Counted from the first letter of the stretch, positions 1 to 5,725 are shown. The stretch: DNA of 9,291 nucleotides from Eubacterium sp. (GCA_023663915.1 JAMPGN010000169.1:1-9291); one strand, 5' to 3'. Translations and numbers: made by a program. The notes: generated by a model not told the origin, from the letters alone.

Positions 1-32
1 AAGCAGTGAGTCCTACTGAGAGTGGAAACGAT
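1..32 (+). repeat. toxI: toxI repeat unit A (lacks its first two bases)
   Basis: It aligns without gaps to unit B (33-66) if two leading A's are missing or lie before the window. Differences from unit B are at 5, 17, 19, 20 and 28. Positions 5 and 17 are predicted to pair (A-T here, G-C in unit B). Confidence 0.85.
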
Positions 33-66
33 AAAAGCGGTGAGTCCTACCGGAAGTGGAATCGAT
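33..66 (+). repeat. toxI: toxI repeat unit B (complete, 34 nt)
   Basis: It starts with AAAAGC and ends in CGAT, directly abutting the terminator stem at 68. Its predicted pseudoknot has stem 1 at 38-41/49-52 and stem 2 at 45-47/58-60. The GAGTCCT loop is conserved with unit A. Confidence 0.86.
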
Positions 67-67
67 C

Positions 68-101
68 TGAGGCTGCGTTAAGGCGCAGCCTCAAGTTTTA
101 T
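68..101 (+). terminator. toxI-toxN attenuating terminator
   Basis: A perfect 10-bp GC-rich stem (68-77 with 84-93) has a 6-nt loop (TTAAGG) and is followed by AGTTTTATA. In type III loci a terminator between toxI and toxN keeps antitoxin RNA in excess, with toxN made from read-through transcripts. Its place between the repeats and the toxN ribosome-binding site fits that role. Confidence 0.92.
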
Positions 102-134
102 AAAAAGAAAAATCGTGGCGTTGAAAGGATAAGT

Positions 135-659
135 ATGAAACAAAAAAGATTAAATTTATACCTTATAGATATAAAATACATACGTAATCTGGCAAAGGTT
201 GACGATCGTGTTATGTCAGTATCCCCGCAGGTTGGAAAAGAAACCAGACCTTTTGTTGGAATTGTGATTGTGTGTGGAGAACAGAAGTATTGTATTCCGT
301 TGAGTTCTCCGAAACCAAAACATAAATCTATGAAAAATGATGTGGATTTTATGAAAATTTTGGATGGTGAGAAGTTGATTGGAGTTTTAAATTTTAACAA
401 CATGATTCCTGTAGATGAGAGTTGTATTACTATTTTGAATCTTCAGTCCACAGGGAAGGATGATGTTGCTGCAAGGAACTATAAAAAAATGGCAGTGAAA
501 CAATTAGATTGGTGCCGACATAATCAAGATGCTATTGTAAAAAAGGCTAACAAGTTGTATGAGATGCAACAGTCTGATAAGGTTAGCGGCTTTTTGAAAA
601 AGAGATGTTGTGATTTTAAGAAACTGGAAATAGTACATCGGAAGTGGATGGAAAAATAA
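135..659 (+). CDS. toxN: ToxN/AbiQ-family type III toxin endoribonuclease
   Basis: A 174-residue protein, near the usual ~170-180 for the family. ToxN is a cytoplasmic, sequence-specific endoribonuclease held inactive by toxI RNA; release during phage infection causes growth arrest or abortive infection. Family features visible are the N-terminal block LYLIDIKYIRNL (8-19), RPFVGIVI (38-45), and the signature Y-x-I-P-L-S-S-P-K-P-K-H at about 52-63, which contains the conserved serine/lysine active-site segment. The C-terminal half is helical and lysine-rich, with a D-W-C-R segment near 125-128. The ATG at 135 is preferred because GAAAGGA (123-129) sits 5 bases before it and homologues begin here. 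The open frame runs back to base 6, but that part overlaps the toxI repeats and the terminator. Expression is probably by read-through of the terminator at 68-101. The gene is AT-rich compared with the ABC genes downstream. Recognition is by sequence pattern plus the toxI context, so confidence is high. Confidence 0.93.
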   Translation: MKQKRLNLYLIDIKYIRNLAKVDDRVMSVSPQVGKETRPFVGIVIVCGEQKYCIPLSSPKPKHKSMKNDVDFMKILDGEKLIGVLNFNNMIPVDESCITILNLQSTGKDDVAARNYKKMAVKQLDWCRHNQDAIVKKANKLYEMQQSDKVSGFLKKRCCDFKKLEIVHRKWMEK

Positions 660-687
660 TAGAGAGTAATTGATAATTATAGCAATA

Positions 688-733
688 TACATATAGAAAG
701 GATAATCAATGGTAGAATTAAAATTCATAATGG
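688..733 (+). repeat. Imperfect direct repeat, copy 1 (resembles the hsdR start region)
   Basis: Bases 695-733 match 2667-2705 at 31 of 39 positions without gaps, including an exact AGAAAGGATAA, the ATG and GAATTA. A TACATA block just upstream (688-693 and 2659-2664) also matches after a one-base indel. Shared ribosome-binding and start-codon function explains part of the match, but identity continues into the coding bases. The copies flank the nuclease/TA cassette. Confidence 0.55.
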
Positions 734-855
734 CAAATGCTTTATTTATTGCATACTTTGTTCCAGAATGCCTGGAATTTCCGGGCTTTGAAAAGGGGAA
801 TGCGGGCAATAATGTAAAGATGAGAGGAAAAATTAACAAAGATGAATTACATTGA
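709..855 (+). CDS. 48-residue hypothetical protein, possible hsdR-start remnant
   Basis: I do not recognise this protein. It starts at ATG 709 with a well-placed AGAAAGGA (695-702, six bases upstream) and ends at TGA 853-855, overlapping the next gene by 14 bases. The first residues, M-V-E-L-K-F-I, parallel the HsdR start M-S-E-L-E-S-V, and the DNA around the start is 31/39 identical to the hsdR start. The similarity fades after about base 733, and the remainder (P-E-C-L-E-F-P-G-F-E-K-G, then a basic tail) has no visible domain. It may be a chimeric fragment left by recombination, or a short leader that couples translation to the nuclease-like gene, whose own Shine-Dalgarno is weak. The excellent ribosome-binding site favours some translation; function is unknown. 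Confidence 0.4.
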   Translation: MVELKFIMANALFIAYFVPECLEFPGFEKGNAGNNVKMRGKINKDELH

Positions 856-1678
856 TGCGATCAGGAAAACTGCTAAACGAATAGAAGCTGGATTTGAAGA
901 GAGTGAATTGGTAACACATAATCTAAGCAAGGGCATTGCACGGGAAAACATAATAAAGAAATGTATCCGTCCATTTTTGCCTGACGCATACGGAATTGCT
1001 AGCGGAGAATGTTTTGATATTAATGGCAATATGAGTAAGCAATTAGACGTTGTAGTGTATGATAAGCTCTTTTCCTATATTGTACCTTATACTGATGATT
1101 TCATACAGTTTCCCTTTGAATCAGTTTATGGAAATATTGAAGTGAAATCGAACTTAACAGGGGATGAATTACGTAAAGCAATAGAGAACATAAAATCTTT
1201 GAAACAGTTAATTAGAGAAAAACCATCTGATGCACAAATACTTCCTAACAGGAGTATTGAAATAAAGGGGGTAACATGGTCTGAAATAGGAACCTCAGAA
1301 CCCTTTGGGATTATTTTTGGATATAAGTCTTTAAAACCAGATACAATTATTGAGCACCTTTGCCAGATACCTTCGGAGCAGATACAGTTTCTACCTAACA
1401 TGATTGTTTTATATGAAGAAAGAACGATTATTTTAAGGCTTAAATATTATCCAAATGGATCTGGCAAAGAAGGGTGGTATCCTAATTTTTATGGAGATTA
1501 TGACGGATTTATGCCATTGCCATGTGGCGAGGATACACTGCCAATATTTATAACAAATGTATTGATACATTCATCACATGAATGCCTAAATACATTAAGT
1601 ATAGAGAATTTGATTAATCCAATAATTGATAAAGCATTAAGAAATATGCCGCCATCAAAAGTGGCACGTTATAAATAA
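842..1678 (+). CDS. DUF6602-like protein with PD-(D/E)xK nuclease signature
   Basis: A 278-residue soluble protein with no signal or membrane segment. The N-terminal part reads as a PD-(D/E)xK nuclease-like core. A helix carries G-I-A-R-E (E35), then G-I-A-S-G-E (51-56), then Q-L-D-V-V-V-Y-D (D69, D74), and a strand holds I-E-V-K (E100, K102). This arrangement (E...D...ExK) matches proteins assigned to DUF6602, a family I recognise by pattern only. The substrate is unknown; DNA or RNA cleavage is inferred from the fold. The C-terminal half (150-278) has no motif I can name. The ATG at 842 is the only start that keeps the E35 helix; the next in-frame ATG would lose most of the core. The ribosome-binding site (GAGAGG, 822-827) is 14 bases away, so coupling to the overlapping 709-855 ORF is plausible. 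Neighbours toxIN, a TA module and hsdR suggest an anti-phage role. Confidence 0.7.
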   Translation: MNYIDAIRKTAKRIEAGFEESELVTHNLSKGIARENIIKKCIRPFLPDAYGIASGECFDINGNMSKQLDVVVYDKLFSYIVPYTDDFIQFPFESVYGNIEVKSNLTGDELRKAIENIKSLKQLIREKPSDAQILPNRSIEIKGVTWSEIGTSEPFGIIFGYKSLKPDTIIEHLCQIPSEQIQFLPNMIVLYEERTIILRLKYYPNGSGKEGWYPNFYGDYDGFMPLPCGEDTLPIFITNVLIHSSHECLNTLSIENLINPIIDKALRNMPPSKVARYK

Positions 1679-1718
1679 TTTTTCCTAAAAACAATAAGAA
1701 TGAAATTGATGTTTCTAA

Positions 1719-1747
1719 TTGAATAAAGCATACGAAAAGGTTATAAT
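1719..1747 (+). promoter_or_regulatory. Sigma-A-type promoter for the decayed antitoxin-like gene
   Basis: TTGAAT (1719-1724) and a consensus TATAAT (1742-1747) are separated by 17 bases. The start codon of the pseudogene (1776) follows with a strong GGAGG at 1764-1768. The expression signals are intact although the reading frame is not. The rest of the 1679-1775 gap shows nothing else. Confidence 0.7.
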
Positions 1748-1775
1748 ATTTTTGCAAAGAACCGGAGGTGCATAT

Positions 1776-2014
1776 ATGTCTGTATTACAGGAACAAGCTG
1801 TTTAAATGATAAGCAGTTTATCTGACGATAATGTGAGCTTTTTAATTGAAATAATCCAGAGACTTATGCCTGGTCAAAAAGCAGAAGTAAATCGAGGTAT
1901 GCAGGCATTTAATAGATTAGAGGCTGCTAGGCAGAAATCAGGAAGTATTTACCAGAAGACTTTGATCCGGATAAAGAACTTGAGGAGGCACGTGCAGAGC
2001 GTTATAGCATATAA
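1776..2014 (+). pseudogene. Decayed antitoxin-like gene (nonsense plus frameshift)
   Basis: ATG 1776 has a strong GGAGG seven bases upstream, but the frame stops at codon 10 (TAA 1803-1805). In-frame sequence continues directly (M-I-S-S-L-S-D-D-N-V, then F-L-I-E-I-I-Q-R-L-M-P), so a CAA-to-TAA change is likely. A second lesion lies between about 1932 and 1943. One base is missing there, after which the +1 frame reads K-Y-L-P-E-D-F-D-P-D-K-E-L-E-E-A-R-A-E-R-Y-S-I and stops at 2012-2014. Repaired, the product would be about 79 residues. The acidic, helical C-terminus and size resemble small clostridial antitoxins; this is a resemblance, not a firm family call. No matching toxin follows, and the next genes are a separate intact module. 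The ATG right after the stop (1806) opens an 89-codon frame, but that runs out of frame past the second lesion. Confidence 0.72.
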
Positions 2015-2042
2015 TATAGATAATAAAATTATTTGGGATTTG

Positions 2043-2071
2043 TTGTTGAGAAAAAGGGAATATGTTATACT
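2043..2071 (+). promoter_or_regulatory. Extended -10 promoter for the ParD/ParE-type operon
   Basis: TTGTTG (2043-2048) and TATACT (2066-2071) are 17 bases apart, and TG at 2063-2064 makes an extended -10. A second TATAAT overlaps at 2071-2076. The transcript would have a short leader of about 20 bases before ATG 2099. The AT-rich overlap could hold an autoregulatory operator, as is usual for such modules, but I see no clear palindrome. Confidence 0.65.
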
Positions 2072-2098
2072 ATAATCTATAAGAAAGGATGTGACTAT

Positions 2099-2263
2099 AT
2101 GATAGCAACTAAGCCGCGAATAACTGCGGAAACATCGGATATTTCAAAATTAGAATTATATAGATTAATTGGTGAAGGTTATAAAGCTATGCGGGAGGGC
2201 AGAACCAGTACAATCGAAGAAGTCAGGGAAAAGCTGGAAAAGAGGAGAAAAGAACGTGGCTAG
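2099..2263 (+). CDS. ParD/RelB-like small antitoxin
   Basis: A 54-residue protein starting at ATG 2099, with AGAAAGGA (2082-2089) nine bases upstream. The frame is open further upstream to 2033, but that part covers the promoter. Visible features are a short N-terminal segment (residues 1-16), then S-K-L-E-L-Y-R-L-I-G-E-G-Y-K-A-M (16-31) and a highly charged helical tail E-E-V-R-E-K-L-E-K-R-R-K-E-R (40-53). This is typical of an antitoxin that binds its toxin through a C-terminal helix. The gene overlaps the toxin gene by eight bases, so the pair is translationally coupled. The antitoxin is expected to neutralise the toxin and repress the promoter at 2043-2071. The family name is inferred from size, composition and partner. 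Confidence 0.75.
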   Translation: MIATKPRITAETSDISKLELYRLIGEGYKAMREGRTSTIEEVREKLEKRRKERG

Positions 2264-2570
2264 GGTAGTATTTACGGAACCTGCGGAGTACGACCTGCTA
2301 GATATAGAATACTATATCTTTGTTGATTTGTGCAATCCACAAGCGGCACAGCGGATAACAGATGGGATCTTGGGTGTTGCAGATAAACTGGCAGAATATC
2401 CGGAAGGACATCCGTTGATTAGTGAAGAGTTATTAGGGCACATGGGTATACGAATAGCATATTTTGATAATTATAATATATTTTATGATTACGATATGCA
2501 AAATGGCATAGTATATATAATTAGAATTTTGTATAATAAAACCGATTGGCAGAATATTCTCAAAAGGTAA
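2256..2570 (+). CDS. ParE/RelE-superfamily toxin (plasmid-stabilisation type)
   Basis: A 104-residue protein beginning at GTG 2256, with GAGGAG (2242-2247) eight bases upstream. The start overlaps the antitoxin stop (2261-2263). An ATG at 2169 is in frame but would overlap the antitoxin gene heavily and add a non-homologous extension. Family pattern visible: V-V-F-T-E-P-A-E-Y-D-L (4-14), D-I-E-Y-Y-I (16-21), N-P-Q-A-A-Q-R (27-33), L-A-E-Y-P-E-G-H-P-L (45-54), G-I-R (64-66), Y-N-I-F-Y-D-Y (73-79) and a final I-I-R-I-L-Y-N-K-T-D-W (88-98). ParE members target gyrase and RelE members cleave mRNA on the ribosome; the sequence alone does not settle which applies. The D-W near the C-terminus and the G-x-R strand are common in ParE-like proteins. 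The unit is closed by a terminator at 2592-2620. Confidence 0.85.
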   Translation: MARVVFTEPAEYDLLDIEYYIFVDLCNPQAAQRITDGILGVADKLAEYPEGHPLISEELLGHMGIRIAYFDNYNIFYDYDMQNGIVYIIRILYNKTDWQNILKR

Positions 2571-2591
2571 ATTTATAGTAATTTGAACGAT

Positions 2592-2620
2592 GCCCCCAAA
2601 TTAAAAAGATTTGGGGCTTT
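2592..2620 (+). terminator. Rho-independent terminator after the TA module
   Basis: An 8-bp perfect stem CCCCAAAT/ATTTGGGG (2594-2601 with 2609-2616) is extended by a G-C pair past one bulged C. It has a 7-nt loop and is followed by TTT. The T-tract is short, so termination may be partial, leaving some read-through into hsdR. Confidence 0.8.
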
Positions 2621-2658
2621 ACAATATATTTGGAATTGTTAGATAAAATAGATGAAAG

Positions 2659-2705
2659 TACATACCAGAAAGGATAACCCATGTCAGAATTAGAATCCGT
2701 AATAG
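2659..2705 (+). repeat. Imperfect direct repeat, copy 2 (hsdR ribosome-binding site and start)
   Basis: The partner of 688-733, with 31 of 39 identical over 2667-2705. This copy is the functional start of hsdR, with AGAAAGGA (2667-2674) six bases before ATG 2681. Confidence 0.55.
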
Positions 2706-5638
2706 AAAAGCGCCTGATTGACCAGCTTTGCAGTGATGAATCACAATGGACTTACAGACCCGATATCAAAACAGAGGATCGGCTTTGGAATAACTTCAAA
2801 TATATTCTGGAGCAGAATAACAAGGCAAAATTGAATGATATTCCGCTCAGTGAGGCTGAATTTGCAAAGATCAAAAATGATTTGTCCCATGCTTCCTTTT
2901 ATGATGCGGGGAAATGGCTGGTCGGAGAAAACGGCAGGGTGTATGTCCATGTCCAGCGTGGGAACGAAACATTACATCTGGTGGTGATGAATAATGAACA
3001 TGTGGCAGGCGGTTCCAGTGTGTATGAGGTCATTAACCAATATCAGGCTTTTAAAGGGGAGGACGCAGAGGGAGACAGAAACCGGCGGTTTGATGTGACA
3101 CTTTTGATTAACGGCATTCCGTTAATCCATATCGAATTGAAAAGTAAAGAGCATTCTTATATGGAGGGTTATCATCAGATTAAACAATACATTGCGGAAG
3201 GAAAGTTCCACGGTATTTTTTCCAATGTGCAGATGTTTGTTGTGAGCAACGCTGTAGATACGAAGTATTTTTCTGCGGCAAGGGATACGGAGTTGAATAA
3301 GAAATTTATCACAGGATGGCTTGACCGGGACAACCATCCTGTTTGTGATTATATTGATTTTGCAAGGGCGGTTCTTAAGATACCGCAGGCGCATGAAATG
3401 GTTACGAGGTATACGGTGCTTGACAATGATAAGAAAAAGCTTTTGATCCTGCGCCCGTACCAGATTCATGCGATTGAAGCGATGCGGGCGGCATCAAAAC
3501 AGGGGAAATCCGGTTTTATCTGGCATACAACAGGTTCCGGAAAGACCATGACTTCCTATAAGGCGACAAGAAATCTGCTGATGGATATTCCGGCAATCGA
3601 GAAAACGGTATTCCTTATTGACAGGAAGGATCTTGACAACCAGACGAAAATGGCGTTCCAGTCCTATGCGGATAACGATACGATTGATGTGGACGATACG
3701 GACTATGTGGATTCCCTGATTAAGAAAATGGCGGATGATAACCGGCAGATGATCGTAACTACCAGACAGAAAATGCAGATTATGGTGAACCGACGCCTGA
3801 AGGAAGGCAGCAAACGGTACAATAAAATTAAATCGTTACGGGTGGCTTTTGTGGTTGATGAATGCCATAGGGCGGTAACGCCGCAGACGAAAAGAGATCT
3901 CGAGCGTTTTTTTGCCAATTCTTTATGGTATGGGTTTACAGGGACGCCCATTTTTGATGAAAACAGTTATGAGCAGAAAGGCGATCTGCCCCAGACCACG
4001 GAGCAGCTATATGGGGAGTGTCTGCATAGCTATACCATAAAAGAGGCGATTCATGACGAAGCGGTTTTGGGCTTTATGGTAGAAAATCTTGGTGCGAAAG
4101 ATTTGGATAAAGATAATGCCGAAAAGGTGTATGAGACGGAAGCGCATATGAGAAAAGTTCTCAATGTTATCTTAAATCAGTCTTATGATAAATTTGGCAT
4201 GAGAAACGGCAGGGGCAGAACTTATGAAGCTTTATTAACGACAAGTTCGATTGCTATGGCACAGAAATATTATGACTTGTTAAAGCGGGTGAAAGAGGGA
4301 AACGACGAACTGAAAATCAGGGAGGATGTACATAAAGCATTACCGGATTTTCCAAAGTTTGCGATAACCTATTCCCTTTCGGAAAATGAAGAGGCTTCTA
4401 CGGTCAATCAGGAAAAAATGAAGCAATCGTTAAAAGATTATCACGATATGTTTGACAGTCACTATAAGATAGAGGAGATCGACGCTTATAATAAAAATCT
4501 CAACGACCGGCTGGCAAGAAAAGAGAAAAAATATTTTGACCGCAGCCAGCAGCTTGATTTGGTGATTGTTGTAGACAGGCTTTTGACCGGGTTTGATGCG
4601 CCGTGTCTTTCCATTTTGTTTATGGACAGACCACCAATGACCCCGCAGAATATTATTCAGGCATTTTCACGGACGAACAGGCTGTTTGATACCAACAAAC
4701 AGTATGGGCAGATTGTAACATTCCGAGATCCAAAAGAATATAAGGATGCAATCAATGAGGCGCTCAGATTGTATTCGCGCGGCGGCAGCGGCAATCCGAT
4801 CGCGGAGGATTGGGACGATGTAAAAACATCTTTTTCGATATCCCTTAAGGCAATCCGCGATCTGGCACAGACGCCCGAAGATATAGCGGCTCTGTCAAGA
4901 AAGCAGAAAAAGGCGTTCGTAAATCTTTTCAGAGCGTTGGACCATGATTTTGCACATCTGAAGTCATTTTCAGTATATGAACCGCAGGCGCTTGATGCGT
5001 TTGGATTTTCGGAAGAGGAATACGAAAACTATGCCGCAATGTATAAAAATGTGCTGGAAGAGCTGAAAAAACCGGATCATGATTCGGATATGGACGAAGA
5101 GCCAATATGGGATGATTATGATTTAGCGGCTTACAGCAGACTGCGGATTGACTTTGAATATATTGTGGAATTATTACAGGGCTTTGTGGAATCACTGGAT
5201 CAGACAGAAAAAGATTTTGACGAGACGGCATTTGAAGCGAGGATACAGGCAATCAGAGAAATGATCGCGGAGTTTGCAGTTGACTATCCGGGATTAAGCG
5301 CATTGCTTATGAAGGTGGTAGATGAGATTGCAACAGATAAAGAGAGATTTCTCGGGCAGGATATTTCTGTCTTGGTTAATCAGATGCGTTATTCGGTGAT
5401 TGATCAGAAAATAAAAAGTTATGCAGAAAAATGGCATTTGGGATTTGAAGATGTCAAATATGAAGTTTTTAATTTCAGAGATGGCAAAATTGCCAATGAG
5501 AACAAGCTAAAAGACAGCGCAGATTATGCAGGCTATATGGCAGAAAGCGGGGATGCTCTGCCTAAAGTCAGGTTCAGAAGGCAGATGATAGATGAGTTTA
5601 AGAATGTGCTGATACGGGAGGTCACGCCGATGTTATAG
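2681..5638 (+). CDS. hsdR: Type I restriction enzyme R subunit (HsdR)
   Basis: A full-length 985-residue motor and nuclease subunit. In the HsdR2-HsdM2-HsdS complex it translocates DNA using ATP and cuts it far from the recognition site. The N-terminal nuclease core has F-D-V (D138) and I-E-L-K (E152, K154), a PD-(D/E)xK site. The SF2 helicase motifs are intact: R-P-Y-Q-x-x-A (258-264), H-T-T-G-S-G-K-T (282-289, Walker A), D-R-K-D-L-D-x-Q (314-321), D-E-C-H (393-396), G-F-T-G-T-P (418-423), L-L-T-G-F-D-A-P (634-641) and Q-A-F-S-R-T-N-R (660-667). The C-terminal ~280 residues are acidic and helical, as expected for the part docking on HsdM. ATG 2681 has AGAAAGGA six bases upstream. No hsdM or hsdS occurs in the window, so activity depends on genes elsewhere, most simply upstream of base 1. 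No convincing promoter was seen in 2621-2680. Confidence 0.97.
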   Translation: MSELESVIEKRLIDQLCSDESQWTYRPDIKTEDRLWNNFKYILEQNNKAKLNDIPLSEAEFAKIKNDLSHASFYDAGKWLVGENGRVYVHVQRGNETLHLVVMNNEHVAGGSSVYEVINQYQAFKGEDAEGDRNRRFDVTLLINGIPLIHIELKSKEHSYMEGYHQIKQYIAEGKFHGIFSNVQMFVVSNAVDTKYFSAARDTELNKKFITGWLDRDNHPVCDYIDFARAVLKIPQAHEMVTRYTVLDNDKKKLLILRPYQIHAIEAMRAASKQGKSGFIWHTTGSGKTMTSYKATRNLLMDIPAIEKTVFLIDRKDLDNQTKMAFQSYADNDTIDVDDTDYVDSLIKKMADDNRQMIVTTRQKMQIMVNRRLKEGSKRYNKIKSLRVAFVVDECHRAVTPQTKRDLERFFANSLWYGFTGTPIFDENSYEQKGDLPQTTEQLYGECLHSYTIKEAIHDEAVLGFMVENLGAKDLDKDNAEKVYETEAHMRKVLNVILNQSYDKFGMRNGRGRTYEALLTTSSIAMAQKYYDLLKRVKEGNDELKIREDVHKALPDFPKFAITYSLSENEEASTVNQEKMKQSLKDYHDMFDSHYKIEEIDAYNKNLNDRLARKEKKYFDRSQQLDLVIVVDRLLTGFDAPCLSILFMDRPPMTPQNIIQAFSRTNRLFDTNKQYGQIVTFRDPKEYKDAINEALRLYSRGGSGNPIAEDWDDVKTSFSISLKAIRDLAQTPEDIAALSRKQKKAFVNLFRALDHDFAHLKSFSVYEPQALDAFGFSEEEYENYAAMYKNVLEELKKPDHDSDMDEEPIWDDYDLAAYSRLRIDFEYIVELLQGFVESLDQTEKDFDETAFEARIQAIREMIAEFAVDYPGLSALLMKVVDEIATDKERFLGQDISVLVNQMRYSVIDQKIKSYAEKWHLGFEDVKYEVFNFRDGKIANENKLKDSADYAGYMAESGDALPKVRFRRQMIDEFKNVLIREVTPML

Positions 5639-5662
5639 CATACGCAGAGCAATGGTGAATTG

Positions 5663-5676
5663 TGACAAAAATGTCA
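5663..5676. promoter_or_regulatory. TGACA-N4-TGTCA inverted repeat, BceR-like operator candidate
   Basis: A perfect 5-bp palindrome has a 4-A spacer. BceR-type response regulators that control antimicrobial-peptide ABC transporters bind TNACA-N4-TGTAA; this site matches all but one defined base. It lies about 150 bases before the ABC ATPase gene and upstream of a candidate extended -10. As RNA it would form a weak AU-rich hairpin followed by TTTTTT (5682-5687), so it may instead be the hsdR terminator. Confidence 0.45.
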
Positions 5677-5696
5677 TATTCTTTTTTGAAACCGCA

Positions 5697-5725
5697 AGAT
5701 TGTGGAAAGATTGTTATGAGATAAT
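5697..5725 (+). promoter_or_regulatory. 11-bp-phased AGAT(TGT) repeats with extended -10 (ABC operon promoter candidate)
   Basis: AGATTGT begins at 5697 and again at 5708, and AGAT begins at 5719, so the period is exactly 11 bases, one helical turn. The last copy runs into TGAGATAAT (5717-5725), an extended -10 with five of six TATAAT bases. No good -35 is present, which fits an activator-dependent promoter of the OmpR-family type. A 12-base repeat ATTGTGGAAAGA (5699-5710, 5730-5741) overlaps. The regulator is not in the window. Confidence 0.4.

Larger units (their letters stand above)
1..66 (+). ncRNA. toxI: toxI antitoxin RNA, 3' part of the repeat array (truncated by window start)
   Basis: Two tandem units lie immediately upstream of a terminator and toxN, which is the standard layout of a type III toxin-antitoxin locus. 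In this family ToxN cuts the repeat transcript into single units, and each folded unit binds and inhibits ToxN. The second unit is 34 nt; the first is identical at 27 of 32 visible positions. Known toxI units are about 34-36 nt. Each copy can fold as an H-type pseudoknot. Stem 1 is C-R-G-T with A-C-Y-G (4-7 with 15-18; 38-41 with 49-52). Stem 2 is TCC with GGA (11-13 with 24-26; 45-47 with 58-60). A-rich junctions (33-36) fit ToxN's known preference for cutting in A-rich sequence. The promoter and any further repeats lie before base 1. Confidence 0.88.

Noticed and set aside
1..66. CRISPR array
   Set aside because: The two units abut with no unique spacers and precede a toxN gene with a terminator, so toxI is the better explanation.
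6..134. N-terminal extension of the toxN frame from ATG 6
   Set aside because: It overlaps the toxI repeats and the terminator hairpin. ATG 135 has a proper ribosome-binding site and matches where the family begins.
504..839. Minus-strand hydrophobic ORF over toxN and the 660-841 gap
   Set aside because: It is antisense to toxN with no ribosome-binding site or recognisable domain, a typical shadow in AT-rich DNA.
2033..2098. Upstream extension of the antitoxin frame
   Set aside because: It covers the TTGTTG/TATACT promoter; ATG 2099 has the AGAAAGGA site.
2169..2255. Longer toxin start at ATG 2169
   Set aside because: It would lie almost wholly inside the antitoxin gene and has no family match; GTG 2256 has GAGGAG eight bases upstream.
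2618..2649. hsdR promoter TTTACA / TAAAAT
   Set aside because: The spacing is 20 bases and the -35 overlaps the terminator tail; too weak to list.
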